Source: an uncultured bacterium (GTDB lineage: Bacteria > Verrucomicrobiota > Lentisphaeria > Oligosphaerales > Oligosphaeraceae). From it: a stretch of 8,922 nucleotides of DNA. The DNA lies in NCBI GenBank assembly GCA_902783355.1, contig CACZQQ010000182.1:1-8922 (forward strand), read 5' to 3'. Below the pieces are notes generated by a model. It did no database searches and had not been told where the DNA came from. It saw only the letters and a program-made list of their open reading frames with translations. The translations under genes were made by a program, and so were the position numbers. Below, one piece after another: positions 1-6,956 of this stretch; the first letter of the stretch is position 1; each line of letters opens with the position of its first letter.

Positions 1-128
1 ATTGCGTCTGGACCGGTGATTTCATTCCATGCAGTGCGCGTTCTCCGTATCAGTTCGCGCTGTGCCGACCCCCCCCACGCATGGTCAGTTGTTTTTCGTT
101 TTTTTGTTTTGAAATTTCTTCTTTTGAT

Positions 129-157
129 TTGATTTTTATTTTTTTAAATGTTATATT
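129..157 (+). promoter_or_regulatory. Predicted sigma70-like promoter for the heptosyltransferase gene
   Basis: A -35 element TTGATT (129-134, four of six matches to TTGACA) is followed by a 17-bp spacer and a -10 element TATATT (152-157, five of six matches to TATAAT). Transcription should begin near 163-165, giving a leader of about 45 bases. The elements lie inside a very T-rich stretch (about 88-159) that could act as an UP-like or bendable region, in sharp contrast to the GC-rich genes that follow. A second TTGATT at 124-129 overlaps the first but would give a 22-bp spacer, which is too long. This is the best promoter in the window; the call rests on consensus and spacing alone. Confidence 0.6.
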
Positions 158-166
158 TTCCGGAAA
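157..166. promoter_or_regulatory. Perfect 10-bp palindrome at the predicted transcription start
   Basis: TTTCCGGAAA is a perfect inverted repeat that begins at the last base of the -10 element and covers the predicted +1. A palindrome here could be a repressor operator, but 10 bp is short and no regulator gene is visible in the window, so it could be chance. Confidence 0.25.
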
Positions 167-195
167 TGGTAAGAAGAATGAAAACTCTAACAGAT

Positions 196-202
196 AAGGA
201 AA
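196..202 (+). promoter_or_regulatory. Shine-Dalgarno sequence for the heptosyltransferase
   Basis: AAGGAAA ends 7 bases before the ATG at 210, a normal spacing, and fixes that start codon. It is the only convincing ribosome binding site in the window. The downstream genes either overlap their predecessor or have no purine-rich motif at the right distance. Confidence 0.7.
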
Positions 203-209
203 CAGATTC

Positions 210-1547
210 ATGCCGGATTTCACCATCAACCCTACCTTTGTCGATTCCACCGGAGACATCAGTGTAAACACTCCGGTTGCCCCTGACATTCCGCTGAAAA
301 GCACGGGCGATCCCGACCTTGCTCCCGGACAGAAGCGTCCCCCGAATGCACAGAAATCCATCTACGGCGAGATCCCGCAGATCCCTGTCCTCGATGCCGT
401 CGAAGGCATCAAGTTCGATTTCAACCACGGCATCCGCATCCTCTTCCCGCAGAACGAGAAGACCTATCACGTCACTTTCCTCGACATCGACACAGGTGTG
501 ATCCTTTACAGTGCCGACACCCAGCCCGGCTCTTTCGTGACTTCCGTCAAGAAATTTTATATCAAGTTCCGTCTCATTATCCATGAAAAAGGCAATGAAA
601 AGCCCATCTTCGAACATGACATGGACCTGAAGGACAAGGAAGTCATGGTCCAGCTCCCCGTCGGCACCATCGGCGATTCCATCGGCTGGTTCAGCTATGT
701 CGAGCGCTTCCAGAAAAAGCACAAATGCAAACTCATCTGCGTCATGACTCCCTGGATCGCGGCCCTCGTCAAGGACCAGTATCCCGATATCACGTTCATC
801 ACCCCGGAAGAAACCGTGAAATACAACCCCTACGCTTCGTATTATATGGGACTGTTTTTCCGCGGCGACGTGGACAACCAGCCCATCGACTTCCGTTACA
901 TCGGGCTCCACCGCACCGCCGGCTACATCCTCGGCGTGGATCCCGCCGACGAGCCCCCGCGCTTCGACCTCTCCGCTCCGCGCAAAATCAAGGAAAAATA
1001 TGTCTGCATCGCCGCCCAGAGCTCCAGCCAGGCGAAATACTGGAACAACCCCTACGGCTGGTATGAAGTCGTCAAATTTCTCAAGGACAACGGATACCGC
1101 GTGCTCTGCATCGACCGCGACCGCGTCCACGGCACCGGGCTGAACTGGAACCATATTCCCTACGGCGTTGAAGATTTCACCGGTCAGCTGCCCCTTCAGG
1201 AACGGATCGACCTCATCAAGGACGCCGACTTCTTCATCGGTCTCAGCTCCGGGCTCAGCTGGCTCGCCTGGGGATGCAAAGTCCCGGTCATCATGATCTC
1301 CGGCTTCACGCACCCGACCAACGAATTCGCCACGCCGTACCGCATCATCAACTACCACACCTGCCACTCCTGCTGGAACGACATGCGCGAGAACTTCGAC
1401 CATTTCGACTTCCTGTGGTGCCCGCGCCACAAGGGGGACGAGCGCCAGTTCGAATGCACGCGCCTCATCTCCCCCGAGCAGGTCATCGCCACCATCAAGA
1501 AGATTCCGACCTTCAAGCCCGCAGCCCAACAGCCGACCAAGCCATGA
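210..1547 (+). CDS. Autotransporter O-heptosyltransferase (BAHT/TibC family)
   Basis: This cytoplasmic glycosyltransferase of 445 residues belongs to the bacterial autotransporter heptosyltransferase family (TibC, Aah). Family members move heptose from ADP-heptose to serines of self-associating autotransporters before secretion. A proline-rich leader (about 1-60) precedes a beta-rich N-terminal domain starting at EGIKFDFNHG (65-74). The motif GDSIGW (155-160) carries the likely catalytic Asp156. The C-terminal Rossmann domain has a nucleotide-sugar region starting at YVCIAAQSSSQAKYWNN (264-280, Lys276) and the acceptor-side segment FIGLSSGLSWLAW (342-354). Cys385, Cys388, Cys404 and Cys416 match the iron-binding cysteine set known for TibC. 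The start is set by the AAGGAAA site. The stop overlaps the ATG of the next gene (ATGA). Base composition is lower in GC than in its neighbours, with some stretches near one third GC, suggesting a different history. No autotransporter substrate is in the window. Family call is firm; the sugar and target are inferred. Confidence 0.9.
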   Translation: MPDFTINPTFVDSTGDISVNTPVAPDIPLKSTGDPDLAPGQKRPPNAQKSIYGEIPQIPVLDAVEGIKFDFNHGIRILFPQNEKTYHVTFLDIDTGVILYSADTQPGSFVTSVKKFYIKFRLIIHEKGNEKPIFEHDMDLKDKEVMVQLPVGTIGDSIGWFSYVERFQKKHKCKLICVMTPWIAALVKDQYPDITFITPEETVKYNPYASYYMGLFFRGDVDNQPIDFRYIGLHRTAGYILGVDPADEPPRFDLSAPRKIKEKYVCIAAQSSSQAKYWNNPYGWYEVVKFLKDNGYRVLCIDRDRVHGTGLNWNHIPYGVEDFTGQLPLQERIDLIKDADFFIGLSSGLSWLAWGCKVPVIMISGFTHPTNEFATPYRIINYHTCHSCWNDMRENFDHFDFLWCPRHKGDERQFECTRLISPEQVIATIKKIPTFKPAAQQPTKP

Positions 1548-4195
1548 GCGACCTGAAAACCGTCCTGGAGAACCGCACGGCGAACCATTTCATGCCCTTC
1601 CTGTGGTATGCGGGCGAGCCGCCGGAGACGCTCTGCCGCGCCCTGGAGTCCATCCGCGCCAGCGGCATCCGCGGCGTGACGATCGAGGACCGCGGCGGCG
1701 ACTGGTTCAACACGGAGCGCTGGTGGGCGCTGCTGGAGCGCCTCTTCGCCAAGGCGGAGGAGCTCGGGATGGAGGTCTGGCTGCTGGACGATTCGCACGT
1801 CCCCACAGGCTGCGCCAACAACACGCTGAAACAGCCTGAAAACGCGCGCTTCCGGCAGAAGAACCTGCGCGCCTCGGCGGTGGACGTCGCCGGCCCACAG
1901 TACGGCGCGCTCTATCTGCCGCCGATGTCGGCGGGCGAGACGCTTCTGGAGGCGGTGGCATATCGCCGCGACGAGGAGACGGGCGCCTGCCTGCCCGGCC
2001 CCGTGGTGCTTGGCGGCGCGCAGGACGGCCTTCTGCCCATCGCCCTCGGCGAGGGGCTCTGGCGCGTCTTCTTCATCATCAACGCCGCCCCTGAACGGCA
2101 GGGCTTCTGGAGCCGCTACATCTCGATGCTTTCAAAGGAATCCTGCCGCCATCTGATCGACGAGATCTACGAGAAGATGTATGCGCACTGCGGGCGGCAC
2201 TTCGGCAAGACCTTCAAGGGCTTCTTCACCGACGAGCCGGGCTTCGGCAACTGCAACGGCGACTACGACGAGCACTTCAAGCACAACCGCCTGGGCAACT
2301 TGAAGCAGCTGGTGGCGTGGTGGGACGACATGCCGTCGCGCCTTGCGGCCGAACTCGGCGTCGGCCGCGAGGAGGTTGTCGCAAACCTGCCCGCCCTCTG
2401 GAACGACGTGCAGGGCGCCAGCGAGCGCTACCAGCTGGCCTACATGAATGTCATCACACGCCTTTGGCGCGACAACTTCACGCGGCAGATCGGCGCGTGG
2501 TGCCACGCCCACGGCGTCCAGTACATCGGCCACTATCTCGAAGACGAGACCGCGCATCTCTACATGGGCTTCGGCTGCGGCCACCTCCTGCGCACGATGG
2601 ACGGGCAGGACATGGCGGGCATCGATTTCGTCCTCAACCAGATGGTGCCAGGCATCCCGCGCGCCGGCCATGTGCGCGAAGACGACGAGCGCGGGCGCGC
2701 CAACGCCGCCTTCTACCAATACACGCTCGGGCACCTTGGCTCCTCCCTGGCGGCCCACAACCCGCGCATGCAGGGGCGCCTGATGGCGGAGGTCATGGGC
2801 GGCTACGGCTGGACGGCGGGCCTCGCGACAATGCGCGCCATCTTCAACCTCTGCCTCGTCAACGGCGTCAACTACTTCGTGCCGCACGCCTTCTCGATGG
2901 TCGTCCCCACCTGCTTCAGGGAGGGCGCCGCCCGCGGCGATCTGGACTTCTCGTCCCTCCCGCCCGGCTACTGCACGACCTTCCTGCCGCCCTCCTTCGA
3001 CGGCGCAGGCTTCAACCCGCAATACCGCGCCTTCGGGGCCCTGGTGGCGCATGTCCAGCGGACGGCCGACCTCCTCTGCGGCGGAACCCACGTCCCCGAC
3101 GTGGCTGTCTTCTACAACGCGGAGTGCGCCTGGCTGGACGCGGCCGCGCAGGACATGACGGAACCCGCCATGGCGCTCACGCGCGCCAATCTCGACTTCG
3201 ACTTCCTCTCGCTCGACATGCTGCAGAACGCGGAGGCGCGGGACGGACGCCTGTGGGAGAGCGGCGTCTCCTTCAGCTGCCTCGTGCTGCCGGGCGCCGA
3301 CGCGATGCCTGCGGCCCTGCTGGAGGCGTTGATGCGCTTTGCCGACGCGGGCGTGCCCGTGCTGTTGACGGACAGGCGCCCCACACGGACGGAGCAGGGC
3401 GCTGACGCGCGTCTCGCCGACAGCCGCCTCCGGCTGGTCACGACAGCGGAACTGCCTGCCTGCGTCAAGGGGATCTGCCCGCCGCATCTGAAGATGGCGT
3501 CCGCGCCCGACCTGCGCTTCCACTGCCTGCGGATGCCCGACGGCCACGAACGCGTCTTCCTCCTCAACGAGGGGCTTCACACGATCGAGACGGTGGTCTC
3601 CAGGCCCGTCGCGGGCGCGGCGTTCATCTACGATCCGTGGACGAACAGGCTCTTCCAGCCGGAGGAGACGGCGGACGGCGTGCGCGTGAAACTGCGCCCG
3701 CAGCAACTGCTCGTCCTCTTCTTCGGCATGGAAACGGCAGACGCCCCGCTCTTCAAGTATGAACTTCCTGAACTGCAAGATGTTATGATAGAATACACCC
3801 TCTATGCGCAGGAGGCGGGCGAGACGGAAAGGCGCCTTGTCGGCAAGGGGACGGCGGAGGCGCTGCAGCGCGAACTGCAGAAGGCGACGCGCGCCTGCGC
3901 GGAATACCGCTACGAGGCGGAACTCGTGTGCGACCGCGACTATGCGGTGCTGGAAGTGCCCGCCACCGGCGACTGCACCACGCTCATCGTCAACGGCGAG
4001 GAGGTCGGCACCGACTTCGGGACGCCCTGCCTCTTCGACGTGGAGGGGCGTCTCCGCGCCGGCCGCAACAACATCGTGCTGGTGACGGCGGACAACCCCG
4101 CCTACGCGGACCGTCATCCGATAGAGCAGGGCGGCTGGGGGCTGAAGCTGCCGCTGCAGCCCCACGGCCTTGTCCGGTCCATCCGTCTGGGATAG
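1544..4195 (+). CDS. Cytoplasmic glycoside hydrolase, GH106-like
   Basis: This 883-residue protein is probably a glycosidase acting inside the cell, since it starts MSDLKTVLEN with no signal peptide. Residues about 15-450 look like a TIM-barrel catalytic domain: HFMPFLWYAG (15-24), VTIEDRGGDWF (45-55), FKGFFTDEPGFGN (224-236), YIGHYLEDET (327-336) and AEVMGGYGW (415-423). Glu231, Glu333, Glu335 and Glu416 are the best candidates for catalytic acids. A Rossmann-like domain (about 515-640, including FYNAECAW and LVLPGADAMPAALLEALMRFADAGVPVLL in two pieces) resembles the beta-galactosidase trimerisation fold. A jelly-roll sugar-binding-like domain follows (about 785-883), with LIVNGEEVG (814-822) and a natural end at HGLVRSIRLG. 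The overall plan resembles proteins annotated as GH106-like alpha-L-rhamnosidases, but the match is distant and substrate is unknown. The start at 1544 overlaps the previous stop by ATGA; a start at 1274 would sit inside that gene. No Shine-Dalgarno is visible, so translation is probably coupled. Confidence 0.7.
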   Translation: MSDLKTVLENRTANHFMPFLWYAGEPPETLCRALESIRASGIRGVTIEDRGGDWFNTERWWALLERLFAKAEELGMEVWLLDDSHVPTGCANNTLKQPENARFRQKNLRASAVDVAGPQYGALYLPPMSAGETLLEAVAYRRDEETGACLPGPVVLGGAQDGLLPIALGEGLWRVFFIINAAPERQGFWSRYISMLSKESCRHLIDEIYEKMYAHCGRHFGKTFKGFFTDEPGFGNCNGDYDEHFKHNRLGNLKQLVAWWDDMPSRLAAELGVGREEVVANLPALWNDVQGASERYQLAYMNVITRLWRDNFTRQIGAWCHAHGVQYIGHYLEDETAHLYMGFGCGHLLRTMDGQDMAGIDFVLNQMVPGIPRAGHVREDDERGRANAAFYQYTLGHLGSSLAAHNPRMQGRLMAEVMGGYGWTAGLATMRAIFNLCLVNGVNYFVPHAFSMVVPTCFREGAARGDLDFSSLPPGYCTTFLPPSFDGAGFNPQYRAFGALVAHVQRTADLLCGGTHVPDVAVFYNAECAWLDAAAQDMTEPAMALTRANLDFDFLSLDMLQNAEARDGRLWESGVSFSCLVLPGADAMPAALLEALMRFADAGVPVLLTDRRPTRTEQGADARLADSRLRLVTTAELPACVKGICPPHLKMASAPDLRFHCLRMPDGHERVFLLNEGLHTIETVVSRPVAGAAFIYDPWTNRLFQPEETADGVRVKLRPQQLLVLFFGMETADAPLFKYELPELQDVMIEYTLYAQEAGETERRLVGKGTAEALQRELQKATRACAEYRYEAELVCDRDYAVLEVPATGDCTTLIVNGEEVGTDFGTPCLFDVEGRLRAGRNNIVLVTADNPAYADRHPIEQGGWGLKLPLQPHGLVRSIRLG

Positions 4196-4407
4196 CGGAG
4201 CAGATGGAGAAAGCAGAAGCCACTGGCGCGCCGTAGCGGCAGCGCGCAGACGGCAGCGGCAACGCACGTAGGGCGCAGCCTGCAGAAGGGCAATCCAAGT
4301 CCGACGGCGACCGGCGGCTTTGCTCTATTTTGCGGCAGGCGCGGTTTCAATGCTTATAGTACGCTGTCGTTAGCCTTCCTATTGCTTCATTTGAACTGCT
4401 TTCCTCT
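4196..4407. other. Intergenic gap between hydrolase and transporter operon
   Basis: This is a 212-bp gap with no supported gene. The first 120 bp are GC-rich and hold short purine-rich and GCGCGC-type repeats, including a 6-bp stem (4226-4231 with 4242-4247) that lacks a following T-run, so no terminator can be called. The last 90 bp are richer in AT and contain a possible promoter. The hydrolase reading frame stays open beyond its TAG for 71 codons, but that stretch resembles no protein domain. Confidence 0.6.
4330..4360 (+). promoter_or_regulatory. Possible weak promoter for the sugar transporter genes
   Basis: TATAGT (4355-4360) matches five of six bases of the -10 consensus. The nearest -35 candidate, TTGCGG (4330-4335), matches only three of six and sits 19 bp away, beyond the usual 17. 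If used, transcription would start near 4367, leaving a leader of about 40 bases before the ATG at 4408. The gap and the local AT rise make a promoter here reasonable, but the signal is weak. Confidence 0.35.
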
Positions 4408-5397
4408 ATGAATCGCTACAATCTCTTCTTCACATTGCTCCTGGCGGTCTCCGCCGTCCTCTTCACGCTGGGTGTCGTCAAGAAGGTGCGCCATCTGCGC
4501 GGCGCGGCCGACGGGAGCCGCCGGCGCGTGGTCGCGGTCATCCCCAAGGGCACCATCAACATGTGGTGGGACGTGGTGCGGCAGGGCGCAGTGCAGGCCG
4601 GCGAAAAGTACGGCGTGGAAATCCGCTGGAACGGGCCGGAAGTCGAGACCGACCGCGAGAAGCAGATCCAGGCCGTCCGCGACGCGTTGGTACAGAACGT
4701 GGACGCCGTGGTGCTTGGCCCCAATGACTTCAAGGCGCTGGTGCGCCCCATCGAGGAGGTCCACGAAAAGGGCATCCCGTGCGTCATCATCGACTCGGCG
4801 GCCGACACAAGCCTCTACGACGCCTTCGCCGCCACCGACAACATCGCCGGCGGCGCGGACGCGGCGCGCCTCCTGGGCAAGGCCATGGGAGGGCAGGGCA
4901 ATGTGCTCCTTATCAAATATGTGCCCAATTCCGCCTCCACTGACGGACGCGCGCAGGGCTTCCGCGACACCCTCAAGAAGGAGTTCCCCGACATCGTCCT
5001 TCTGGCAGAGGACTACACGGACGGCACCGTGGAGGGCGCCCGCCAGAAGGCCAGCGACCTGCTCACGCGCTTCCCGCAGACCACGGGCGTCTTCGCGGTC
5101 AACCAGCCCAGCGCCGTGGGCGCCTACAAGGCCATCCAGGCGCACGGCCTCGCGGGCAAGGTGAAATACGTCGGCTTCGATTCGGACGCGCTGCTGGTGC
5201 AGGCCATCGAGGACGGCTCCTGCGCGGGCCTTATCGTGCAGGACCCCCTCCAGATCGGCTTCATCGGCGTCGAAACGGCGGTGAAGCTGCTCAATGGCGA
5301 GACGCCTGCGCGCGACATTCCCGTGCCCAGCATGGTGGTGACCACCGAAAATCTGGCGGAGAAGAAGCGCACCCACGCCGCCGCACTTGGACTGTAA
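4408..5397 (+). CDS. Membrane-anchored sugar-binding protein of a CUT2 ABC importer
   Basis: This 329-residue protein belongs to the ribose/galactose-binding type I periplasmic protein family and should capture a sugar outside the inner membrane for the ATPase and permease encoded next. One hydrophobic segment (about 6-24) is followed by a basic stretch KKVRHLRG (25-32). There is no lipobox cysteine and no clear signal-peptidase site, so it is probably held by an uncleaved anchor. The two lobes begin at VVAVIPKGTINMWWDVV (41-57), where Trp53-Trp54 sit where RbsB stacks the sugar with aromatic residues. Further ligand-type positions are Asp129 (VIIDS), Arg181 (DGRAQGF), Asp258 (YVGFDSD) and Gln278 (IVQDP). 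These support a monosaccharide-sized ligand but not its identity. There is no Shine-Dalgarno; the bases before ATG are pyrimidine-rich. An 18-bp gap separates it from the ATPase gene, consistent with one operon. Confidence 0.88.
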   Translation: MNRYNLFFTLLLAVSAVLFTLGVVKKVRHLRGAADGSRRRVVAVIPKGTINMWWDVVRQGAVQAGEKYGVEIRWNGPEVETDREKQIQAVRDALVQNVDAVVLGPNDFKALVRPIEEVHEKGIPCVIIDSAADTSLYDAFAATDNIAGGADAARLLGKAMGGQGNVLLIKYVPNSASTDGRAQGFRDTLKKEFPDIVLLAEDYTDGTVEGARQKASDLLTRFPQTTGVFAVNQPSAVGAYKAIQAHGLAGKVKYVGFDSDALLVQAIEDGSCAGLIVQDPLQIGFIGVETAVKLLNGETPARDIPVPSMVVTTENLAEKKRTHAAALGL

Positions 5398-5415
5398 TCA
5401 GCAACTGGCAACGAG

Positions 5416-6915
5416 ATGAACGCTCAGGAGACAGGTCTCTTCCTCCAGATGGAGGGCATCACGAAGCGTTTCGGGCCCGTCACCGCCTTGCGCGACGTGA
5501 CCTTCGCGGTCCGCCGCGGCACGGTCTGCGCGCTGTGCGGCGAAAATGGCGCCGGCAAGTCCACGCTGATGAAGGTTCTCGCGGGCGTGCATCGGCCGGA
5601 TAGTGGTCGCATCCTATTGGACGGCAAGGAGATGCATTTTTCAGGGCCGAAGGATGCGCTGACGGCGGGCATTTCCATGCTCTATCAGGAACTGGAGCTG
5701 GCGGGGGACCTGACCGTCTATGAAAATGTCTTCCTCGGCCGTGAGATCCTGAAAGGCGGTCTCTTCCAATGCATCGACCGCGAGGCGGAGATCAAGACGG
5801 TCCGCGACCTGATTGAAAGGAACCATTTCCAGCTGGACGCGGAGGCGGTCGTCTCGACGCTCTCCCCTGGCCAGTGCCAGCTGGTGGAACTGCTCAAGGC
5901 AATGCTCTCCGGCGCACGCCTGATCGTCATGGACGAGCCGACCTCCGCCCTCTCCGAAGGCGAGGCCGCCACGCTCTTCCAGATCATCCGCTCGCTCAAG
6001 GCACAGGGTATCACCATCATCTACATCTCGCACCGCCTGGAGGAGGTTCTCGCCCTCGCGGACGACATCTGCGTGCTGCGGGACGGCGCGGTGGTCTTCG
6101 GCGCCCCTGCCGCCGACCTCACGGTGGACACGCTCGTGCGCCACATGGTCGGACGGGAGCTGTCGCAGTACTATCCGCCGCGCGAATCCAAGTTGGGCGC
6201 CGTCGTCTTCGAGGCGCGCCGCCTGACCACCGCACGCATCCGCGACGTCTCCTTTCAGGTACGTGCCGGCGAAATCGTCGGCATGGCGGGGCTTGTGGGG
6301 GCAGGGCGCAGCGAGACCGCGCAGGCCATCTTCGGCATCGATCCGCTGCTCGGCGGCGAATGCCTGCTGGACGGCAAGAAGCTTGCCGTCCATTCCCCCA
6401 CGGAGGCGATTGCGGCGGGCATCGGCTTCCTGACCGAAGACCGCAAGCGCACGGGCCTTTGCACCGAACTGCCTTGCAGCTGGAACATCACGCTGCCCAA
6501 CTACGGCCGCCTCGGCATGGGGCGCCGCCTGTCGCTCGCGCGCGAACGGCAGGAATGCCTCGCGTTGGGACAGAAGATGCACCTGAAGTGGCGCCTGCCG
6601 GAGGACCCCGCCTCCTCCCTCTCCGGCGGAAATCAACAGAAACTTCTGGTTTCCAGATGGTTGCAGGCGGATTCAAGATTCCTCATCGTGGACGAGCCGA
6701 CGCGCGGCATCGACGTGGGCGCCAAGGCCGAAATCTACGCCCTCCTCAACGATTTGGCCGCCGCAGGAAAGGCCATCCTCCTGATCTCCTCCGAACTGCC
6801 GGAGATCCTCGGGATGTGCGACCGCGTGCTGGTGATGCGCGAAGGCCGCCTCGCCGCCGACCTGAAGGTCGCCGAAACCTCCGCCGAAGAAGTCATGCAT
6901 AAGGCGACTGTATAA
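5416..6915 (+). CDS. Tandem-domain ATPase of a CUT2 sugar ABC importer (RbsA type)
   Basis: This 499-residue cytoplasmic protein powers sugar import and has the two fused nucleotide-binding domains typical of RbsA, MglA and XylG, with the usual length of about 500. The first domain is complete: Walker A GENGAGKST (42-50), Q-loop Gln91, signature LSPGQ (149-153), Walker B LIVMDEP (169-175) and H-loop His206. The second domain has the family's degenerate Walker A GLVGAGRSE (292-300), signature LSGGNQQ (402-408) and Walker B FLIVDEPT (422-429), and has Ser-Glu instead of the switch histidine in LISSELPE (456-463). It should therefore hydrolyse ATP mainly at one site, as known for the family. Cys154 replaces the glutamine common after the first signature. 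The start has no good Shine-Dalgarno. It follows the binding-protein gene by 18 bp and precedes the permease gene by 41 bp. The sugar carried cannot be read from this subunit. Confidence 0.95.
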   Translation: MNAQETGLFLQMEGITKRFGPVTALRDVTFAVRRGTVCALCGENGAGKSTLMKVLAGVHRPDSGRILLDGKEMHFSGPKDALTAGISMLYQELELAGDLTVYENVFLGREILKGGLFQCIDREAEIKTVRDLIERNHFQLDAEAVVSTLSPGQCQLVELLKAMLSGARLIVMDEPTSALSEGEAATLFQIIRSLKAQGITIIYISHRLEEVLALADDICVLRDGAVVFGAPAADLTVDTLVRHMVGRELSQYYPPRESKLGAVVFEARRLTTARIRDVSFQVRAGEIVGMAGLVGAGRSETAQAIFGIDPLLGGECLLDGKKLAVHSPTEAIAAGIGFLTEDRKRTGLCTELPCSWNITLPNYGRLGMGRRLSLARERQECLALGQKMHLKWRLPEDPASSLSGGNQQKLLVSRWLQADSRFLIVDEPTRGIDVGAKAEIYALLNDLAAAGKAILLISSELPEILGMCDRVLVMREGRLAADLKVAETSAEEVMHKATV

Positions 6916-6917
6916 CA

Positions 6918-6942
6918 TAACTGCTTGAAAATCAATAAGTTA
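6918..6942. promoter_or_regulatory. Interrupted 25-bp AT-rich dyad between ATPase and permease genes
   Basis: The arms read TAACT (6918-6922) and TTGA (6925-6928) on the left, and TCAA (6932-6935) and AGTTA (6938-6942) on the right, each pair an exact reverse complement. They are separated by two mismatched bases per side and a 3-base centre at 6929-6931. The element fills most of the 41-bp gap, which is strikingly AT-rich inside a GC-rich operon. It could be an operator, or a small hairpin in the transcript that tunes permease expression. It lacks the GC stem and T-run of a terminator. Function is inferred from symmetry alone. Confidence 0.4.
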
Positions 6943-6956
6943 CATAGTCTTCCATC

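Noticed and set aside
36..60. Possible hairpin GCGCG with CGCGC upstream of the T-rich stretch, as a terminator
   Set aside because: The stem is only 5 bp with a 15-base loop, and the T-rich stretch begins too far downstream for an intrinsic terminator.
1..130. Open frame from the left edge that could be the tail of an upstream gene
   Set aside because: Two frames are open but translate into sequence without recognisable features and run into the T-rich non-coding stretch; no evidence favours coding.
144..1529. Long open frame on the minus strand opposite the heptosyltransferase
   Set aside because: It is rich in Val, Asp, Glu and Gly with no domain pattern, as expected for the complement of a GC-biased coding gene.
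1274..1543. Start of the hydrolase frame 90 codons upstream, at 1274
   Set aside because: This extension lies wholly inside the well-supported heptosyltransferase gene, reads as low-complexity His/Pro/Arg-rich sequence, and the ATG at 1544 gives a natural ATGA overlap.
4226..4247. GCGCGC stem after the hydrolase gene as terminator
   Set aside because: Six pairs, a 10-base loop and no T-run; the surrounding sequence is GC-rich repeats that pair easily by chance.
2132..4267. 711-codon open frame on the minus strand opposite the hydrolase
   Set aside because: Arg/Ala/His/Val-rich sequence without motifs; the + strand frame has recognisable domains. It is a shadow of GC-rich codon use.
4196..4411. 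Frame of the hydrolase remains open for 71 codons past its TAG and ends at TGA overlapping the next start, suggesting readthrough
   Set aside because: The hydrolase ends naturally at its jelly-roll domain, the extra residues resemble no protein, and an open run of this length is not rare in GC-rich DNA. The ATGA overlap follows simply from a next gene starting Met-Asn.
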